NCBI GenBank assembly: GCA_943371025.1
Contig: CALRTC020000030.1
Span: 1-64,000 of the forward strand
Length of the DNA stretch: 64,000 nucleotides
DNA from: Niveispirillum sp943371025
Lineage (GTDB): Bacteria > Pseudomonadota > Alphaproteobacteria > Azospirillales > Azospirillaceae
Direction of reading: 5' to 3'
Each line of letters starts with the position of its first letter. Position 1 is the first letter of the stretch. Below are positions 60,786 through 64,000 of this stretch, in pieces. The notes under the pieces were generated by a model. That model was not told the origin of the DNA. It saw only the letters and a program-made list of their open reading frames with translations, and made no database searches. Made by a program: the position numbers and the translations under genes.

Positions 60786-61196
60786 ATGGTGATGGAAGGC
60801 AGACCGCTTGCCGACAATGTCTTTATCTGGCCCAGCGATAACCCCGCCCTGATCGGCGGGATGGATGCGCGCGGGCGCATCCGCTTTCCCTTCATGGGAA
60901 GACCGGGGGAAAAACCGGTCGAACTGGCGCGCGAAGGGGCGCTGTGGAGTTGGACCGTGCAGCGTTTTCTGCCCAAACAGCCCCCCTATCTGGGACGGGA
61001 AACGAAGGCGGAATTCCAACCTTTCGCCCTGGGCTATGTCGAACTGTCGGGGCAGGTGCGGGTGGAAACGCGGCTGGTCGATTGTGCGCCGGAGGATTTG
61101 CGCATCGGCATGCCCATGCGCCTGACCATCCGCCCCCTGTTCCAGGATGAACAGGGGCAAGAATTGCTGATGTACGCGTTCCGCCCTGTGGCGTGA
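60786..61196 (+). CDS. DUF35-type OB-fold protein lacking the zinc ribbon cysteines
   Basis: A 136-residue protein; ATG 60786 follows GGAGGG (60774-60779), while the frame upstream starts inside the operator. The C-terminal half AEFQPFALGYVELSGQVRVETRLVDCAPEDLRIGMPMRL is a DUF35 OB-fold. DUF35 proteins normally begin with a rubredoxin-like CxxC...CxxC zinc ribbon; here the equivalent segment GGMDARGRIRFPFMGRPG has no Cys. It precedes a thiolase-like gene, the arrangement of the ChsH2-Ltp2 retro-aldolase pair of steroid degradation, where the OB-fold partner completes the enzyme. Confidence 0.78.
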   Translation: MVMEGRPLADNVFIWPSDNPALIGGMDARGRIRFPFMGRPGEKPVELAREGALWSWTVQRFLPKQPPYLGRETKAEFQPFALGYVELSGQVRVETRLVDCAPEDLRIGMPMRLTIRPLFQDEQGQELLMYAFRPVA

Positions 61197-61222
61197 GAGC
61201 AAGAAAAGGGGAGGCAGGGGTC

Positions 61223-62368
61223 ATGTCGGATGTGGCGATTGTCGGGATCGGAATCCACCCTTTCGGGCGGACGCCGGACCGCACGGGTTTGGAACAGGGG
61301 GCTTTTGCCGTGCGCCAGGCGCTTGCCGATGCGGGCATCGGCTGGGGCGACGTGCAGTTCGCCTATGGCGGCAGCCAGGATGGCGGTAATGCCGACACAA
61401 TGGTGGAGGAATTGGGCCTGACGGGCCTGCAATTCATCAATGTCGCCAATGGCTGCGCTACCGGCGGTTCCGCTCTGATCTCCGCTTACGGGGCCATCCG
61501 ATCGGGCCAGTATGACCTGGGTCTGGTCGTCGGCTTCGACAAGCATGAACAGGGATCGTTTCGGGTGCGCCCGGCCGACTGGGGCCTGCCCGAATGGTAT
61601 GGGGAGGTGGGGTTCGCTCTGACCACCCAGTTCTTTGCCATGAAAATCCAGCGCTATATGGCGCTCTACGGCATCACCGACGACGCCCTGATCCGGGTGG
61701 CGGAAAAGGCCTTTGCCAATGGCGCCTTGAACCCCAATGCCTGGCGCCGCCGGGCGCTGTCATACAATGAGATCGCGCAGTCGGCGATGATCAGCGACCC
61801 GTTGCGCCAGTACATGTTCTGCTCACCTGGCGAAGGGGCGGTTGCCCTGGTCCTGGCCAGCCCGAAAAAGGCGGCGCAGTTGACAGGTCATCCGGTCTGG
61901 CTGAAGGCAGCGGCCATGCGCACGCGCGGTGCCGGATCGTTTGAAGTGTTCAGCCCCAGCCTGTCCGTGGAGGAGGGGGAGGGCGCGACACCCATCGCCG
62001 CCCGGGGGGCCTTCGCCATGGCCGGCATCGGGCCGGAGGATATCGATATCGCCCAGCTTCAGGACACTGAAAGCGGGGCGGAGATCATGCATATGGCGGA
62101 GAATGGCTTCTGCCGCGATGGCGAGCAGGAGAAATGGCTGCGCGACGGGTTGACCCGGCTGGATGGCAGGTTGCCCGTCAATACCGATGGCGGCTGCCTG
62201 GCCAATGGTGAACCCATCGGCGCATCGGGGTTGCGTCAGGTCTATGAGACGGTATTGCAACTGCGCGGTGATGCCGGGGCACGGCAGGTATCCAGACCGG
62301 TGCGCACCGGCTATACCCACGTCTACGGGGCGCCGGGCGTTTCCGCGGTGACGATCCTGGCGCGGTAG
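61223..62368 (+). CDS. Thiolase-like/SCP-x-type lipid-transfer protein
   Basis: A 381-residue thiolase-fold protein; ATG 61223 lies eight bases after GGGGAGG. The N-terminus DVAIVGIGIHPFGRTPDR, the nucleophile-region Cys in NVANGCATGGSAL and the block NTDGGCLANGEPIGASGLRQVYETV match the non-condensing SCP-x/Ltp2 group rather than FadA. With the DUF35 protein it probably forms a retro-aldolase or thiolase releasing a short acyl-CoA from a bulky side chain. Coupling to ACAD, ligase and P450 genes under one operator supports a beta-oxidation-like route. Confidence 0.82.
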   Translation: MSDVAIVGIGIHPFGRTPDRTGLEQGAFAVRQALADAGIGWGDVQFAYGGSQDGGNADTMVEELGLTGLQFINVANGCATGGSALISAYGAIRSGQYDLGLVVGFDKHEQGSFRVRPADWGLPEWYGEVGFALTTQFFAMKIQRYMALYGITDDALIRVAEKAFANGALNPNAWRRRALSYNEIAQSAMISDPLRQYMFCSPGEGAVALVLASPKKAAQLTGHPVWLKAAAMRTRGAGSFEVFSPSLSVEEGEGATPIAARGAFAMAGIGPEDIDIAQLQDTESGAEIMHMAENGFCRDGEQEKWLRDGLTRLDGRLPVNTDGGCLANGEPIGASGLRQVYETVLQLRGDAGARQVSRPVRTGYTHVYGAPGVSAVTILAR

Positions 62369-62376
62369 GGAAAGTC

Positions 62377-62412
62377 TTCCGTCTTCCCTGCCATCGGGTG
62401 GGGAAGACGGAA
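62377..62412. terminator. Hairpin between convergent genes, probable terminator
   Basis: A perfect 12-bp stem, TTCCGTCTTCCC (62377-62388) with GGGAAGACGGAA (62401-62412), and a 12-nt loop, starting 9 bp after the thiolase-like stop. No U-tract follows on either strand, so termination may be imperfect or Rho-aided. It separates region F from the convergent SnoaL-E2 unit. Confidence 0.55.
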
Positions 62413-62459
62413 TAGGCTTCAGGGCGACCTCACCCAGGTCATTTGGAGATCACCCTGAT

Positions 62460-62963
62460 TTAAGAATTCCACAGCGCATAGACGGCGTCGGATGGCGCGT
62501 GCCCGCCCCGATGCTTCATCAAGGCGAACACGCCCTGGTCCCAGGACACGCTGCGCGCCGGGCTGGCATTCCAGTCCATCAGATAATGGCGATGGCTGAA
62601 TTTCCATACGCCGTCCCGACGCTGATATCGGTCCAGATAGCGGCCATACAGGACACTGTCCGTGTCGGCGTCCGCCGCGGCCGCCAGCGTCAGGCTGTAG
62701 ATTTCTCCCACGGCCCGATCGCCGCGGATATCGAACCACTCATTGCCCGCCATGTGGAACGACCGGGCCAGCCCGCCCGTCGCCCCCACGGCCAGCCCGC
62801 AGAATTCCGCCGCCGACCCGGCGAAATAGCCGAAATCGACGGTGGCGTCCGGGTGCCAGACGCTGCGCAACAGCGCCTCGTCTGCGCGGTCCACGGCCCG
62901 GTTATAGGCCATGTTCAGTTCGTGCAGTGCCTGCTTGGCCAGCAGGATGTCCAGATCGGCCAT
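62460..62963 (-). CDS. SnoaL-like/NTF2-fold protein (2)
   Basis: A 167-residue protein. ATG 62963 lies eight bases after GGAGAG; a TTG at 62981 would start at the E2 stop. The sequence LAKQALHELNMAYNRAVDRADEALLRSVWHPDATVDFG and the FSHRHYLMDW near the C-terminus are those of SnoaL_4-type NTF2-fold proteins found beside ring-hydroxylating dioxygenases and dehydratases. It is translated directly after the E2 gene. Function is not assignable; it is not obviously related in sequence to the SnoaL protein at 50577. Confidence 0.75.
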   Translation of the reverse strand: MADLDILLAKQALHELNMAYNRAVDRADEALLRSVWHPDATVDFGYFAGSAAEFCGLAVGATGGLARSFHMAGNEWFDIRGDRAVGEIYSLTLAAAADADTDSVLYGRYLDRYQRRDGVWKFSHRHYLMDWNASPARSVSWDQGVFALMKHRGGHAPSDAVYALWNS

Positions 62964-62977
62964 GGATGGTCTCTCCG

Positions 62978-64000
62978 TCAACTCAGCAATCCCAGCGGCT
63001 GTTCCAGATGCTGGCGCAGCGCGGCCAGGAAACGGGCACCTGCTGCGCCGTCAATGGCCCGGTGGTCGCAGGACAGTGTCACCGACATCACCGACCGGAA
63101 ACGGACGGCGCCGTCGCTGGCTTCCTGCGCCTCCCGCCGGGTGGCGCCCACAGCCAGGATGGCGGCCTGAGGCGGGGCGATGATGGCCTGGAAATGCCGG
63201 ATGCCGAACATGCCCAGGTTGGAGACGGCAAAGGTGCCATCGCAAAGGTCCTGCGACACCAGGCGACGGTCGCGGGCCCGGCTTGCCAGGGAGGCAGCCT
63301 CCGCCGCGATGGTCCGCAGGGATTTTGATCCCGCGTTGCGCAGCACGGGGGTCACCAGCCCGCCTTCGATCGCCACGGCGACGGCGATATTGGCTTGACC
63401 GAACCGGCGCATCCCTTCCGACGTGAACTGCACATTCACGTCGGGCACATCGACCAGGGCCAGGGCAGAGGCGCGGATGATGAAGTCATTGACCGATATT
63501 TTCTGTCCCGGCAGTCCGTTCAACTGTGACCGCAAGGTCAGCAGATCATCCATCAGGATGTCGGCCGTCAAATAGAAATGCGGCACGTCTCGCTTGGCGG
63601 CGGTCAGGGCGGTGGCGATGGTGCGCCGCATGGCGCTGTGCGGCACCAGATCCCCGTCAAGGGGGGGGACGGGAGGCGATGCCAGGGTAGAGGCGGCGGC
63701 CCGCACATCTTCCTTCGTCGCATGCCCCTTTGACCCTGTCGGTGTCACGCTGGATAGCGGGATACCCAGATCCGCCGCCAGTTTACGCGCCGCCGGCCCG
63801 GCGGGGGGGGTAACCGCGGGGGCTGCTGCGGGCGGCAGCAGCCCCTTCGCGTCGGCGTGGCGCTCCACATCCTCCACATTCACACGGCCATGCCGGCCCG
63901 TGCCGGCCACATGCCGAAGATCAACGCCCAGTCGATTGGCCAGCCGGATGGCATGGGAGGTGGCATGGACCGATCCATTGTCGATGGCCGCCAGCGCCGC
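62978..64000 (-). CDS. 2-oxoacid dehydrogenase E2 (dihydrolipoyl acyltransferase), N-terminus outside window
   Basis: The minus-strand frame is open to the right edge, so at least 340 C-terminal residues are present; an apparent GTG start at 63910 is internal. Two peripheral-subunit-binding domains are visible: one (HAIRLANRLGVDLRHVAGTG, then RVNVEDV) spanning about 63860-63960 and one (ARKLAADLGIPLSSVTPTG, then ATKEDV) about 63720-63800. The catalytic domain follows, with the acyltransferase motif CDHRAIDGAAGARFL. The lipoyl domain must lie further right. It transfers an acyl group to CoA in a pyruvate, acetoin or branched-chain-type complex; the E1 and E3 genes are not visible. Confidence 0.85.
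   Translation of the reverse strand, partial: AALAAIDNGSVHATSHAIRLANRLGVDLRHVAGTGRHGRVNVEDVERHADAKGLLPPAAAPAVTPPAGPAARKLAADLGIPLSSVTPTGSKGHATKEDVRAAASTLASPPVPPLDGDLVPHSAMRRTIATALTAAKRDVPHFYLTADILMDDLLTLRSQLNGLPGQKISVNDFIIRASALALVDVPDVNVQFTSEGMRRFGQANIAVAVAIEGGLVTPVLRNAGSKSLRTIAAEAASLASRARDRRLVSQDLCDGTFAVSNLGMFGIRHFQAIIAPPQAAILAVGATRREAQEASDGAVRFRSVMSVTLSCDHRAIDGAAGARFLAALRQHLEQPLGLLS

Noticed and set aside
1..64000. tRNA, rRNA, CRISPR, phage or transposon genes
   Set aside because: None were seen on reading the gaps; all larger gaps are explained by promoters, terminators or the FAH remnant.

Overview
The window is a high-GC stretch of a Gram-negative chromosome or large replicon, packed with catabolic gene clusters. 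Five TonB-dependent outer-membrane receptors, a FecI/FecR-type regulatory pair, LigJ/LigI-type amidohydrolases and many short-chain dehydrogenases suggest an oligotrophic alphaproteobacterium of the sphingomonad or Azospirillaceae type. No rRNA or marker gene is present, so the taxon is an inference. I saw no tRNA, rRNA, CRISPR array, insertion sequence or phage gene.

Region A (1-8029, + strand) is an aromatic-acid operon. It holds the end of a LigJ-like 4-oxalomesaconate hydratase, a LigI-like amidohydrolase, an ACS-type MFS permease, a LigB-family extradiol dioxygenase, an HpcH/HpaI aldolase, a ThDP enzyme, a 4,5-dihydroxyphthalate decarboxylase homologue and an aldo/keto reductase. The set fits decarboxylation, ring opening, hydration and aldol cleavage of a carboxylated di- or trihydroxybenzoate. 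Region B (7996-20190) has a convergent MFS exporter and second ThDP enzyme, then a Tat-exported TolB-like propeller, a TonB receptor, a second ACS permease (paralogue of the one in A) and another TonB receptor.

Region C (20191-31511) begins with a remnant of a fumarylacetoacetate-hydrolase-family gene. It continues with an operon of FAD monooxygenase, two-domain VOC extradiol dioxygenase, alpha/beta C-C hydrolase, [2Fe-2S] ferredoxin and cyclase-family hydrolase. A divergent epimerase/dehydrogenase, a NodD-like LysR regulator and a TonB receptor-MFS-cupin operon follow. ATC-N9-GAT (nod-box-like) dyads lie in the three promoter regions of this block. Region D (31686-37701) is a cell-surface signalling unit: ECF sigma factor, FecR, STN-domain TonB receptor and a Tat-exported PhoX-like protein. 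Region E (37751-42572) is a TetR-controlled RND efflux operon with a perfect 14-bp-arm operator.

Region F (42624-62412) is the most striking part. Eight transcription units leave four divergent promoter regions and encode two Rieske oxygenases, a Rieske ferredoxin, a P450, five SDRs, an MDR reductase, a TonB receptor, an acyl-CoA ligase, two acyl-CoA dehydrogenases, a DUF35/thiolase pair, a SnoaL protein and a ThuA-like protein. Every one of these promoters carries the same dyad, TGAYT-N4-ARTCA, at or beside its -10 box. This points to one regulator controlling a CoA-dependent pathway for an alicyclic or isoprenoid/steroid-like acid; the regulator gene is not in the window. The window ends (62460-64000, - strand) with a second SnoaL protein and a 2-oxoacid dehydrogenase E2 that runs off the right edge.
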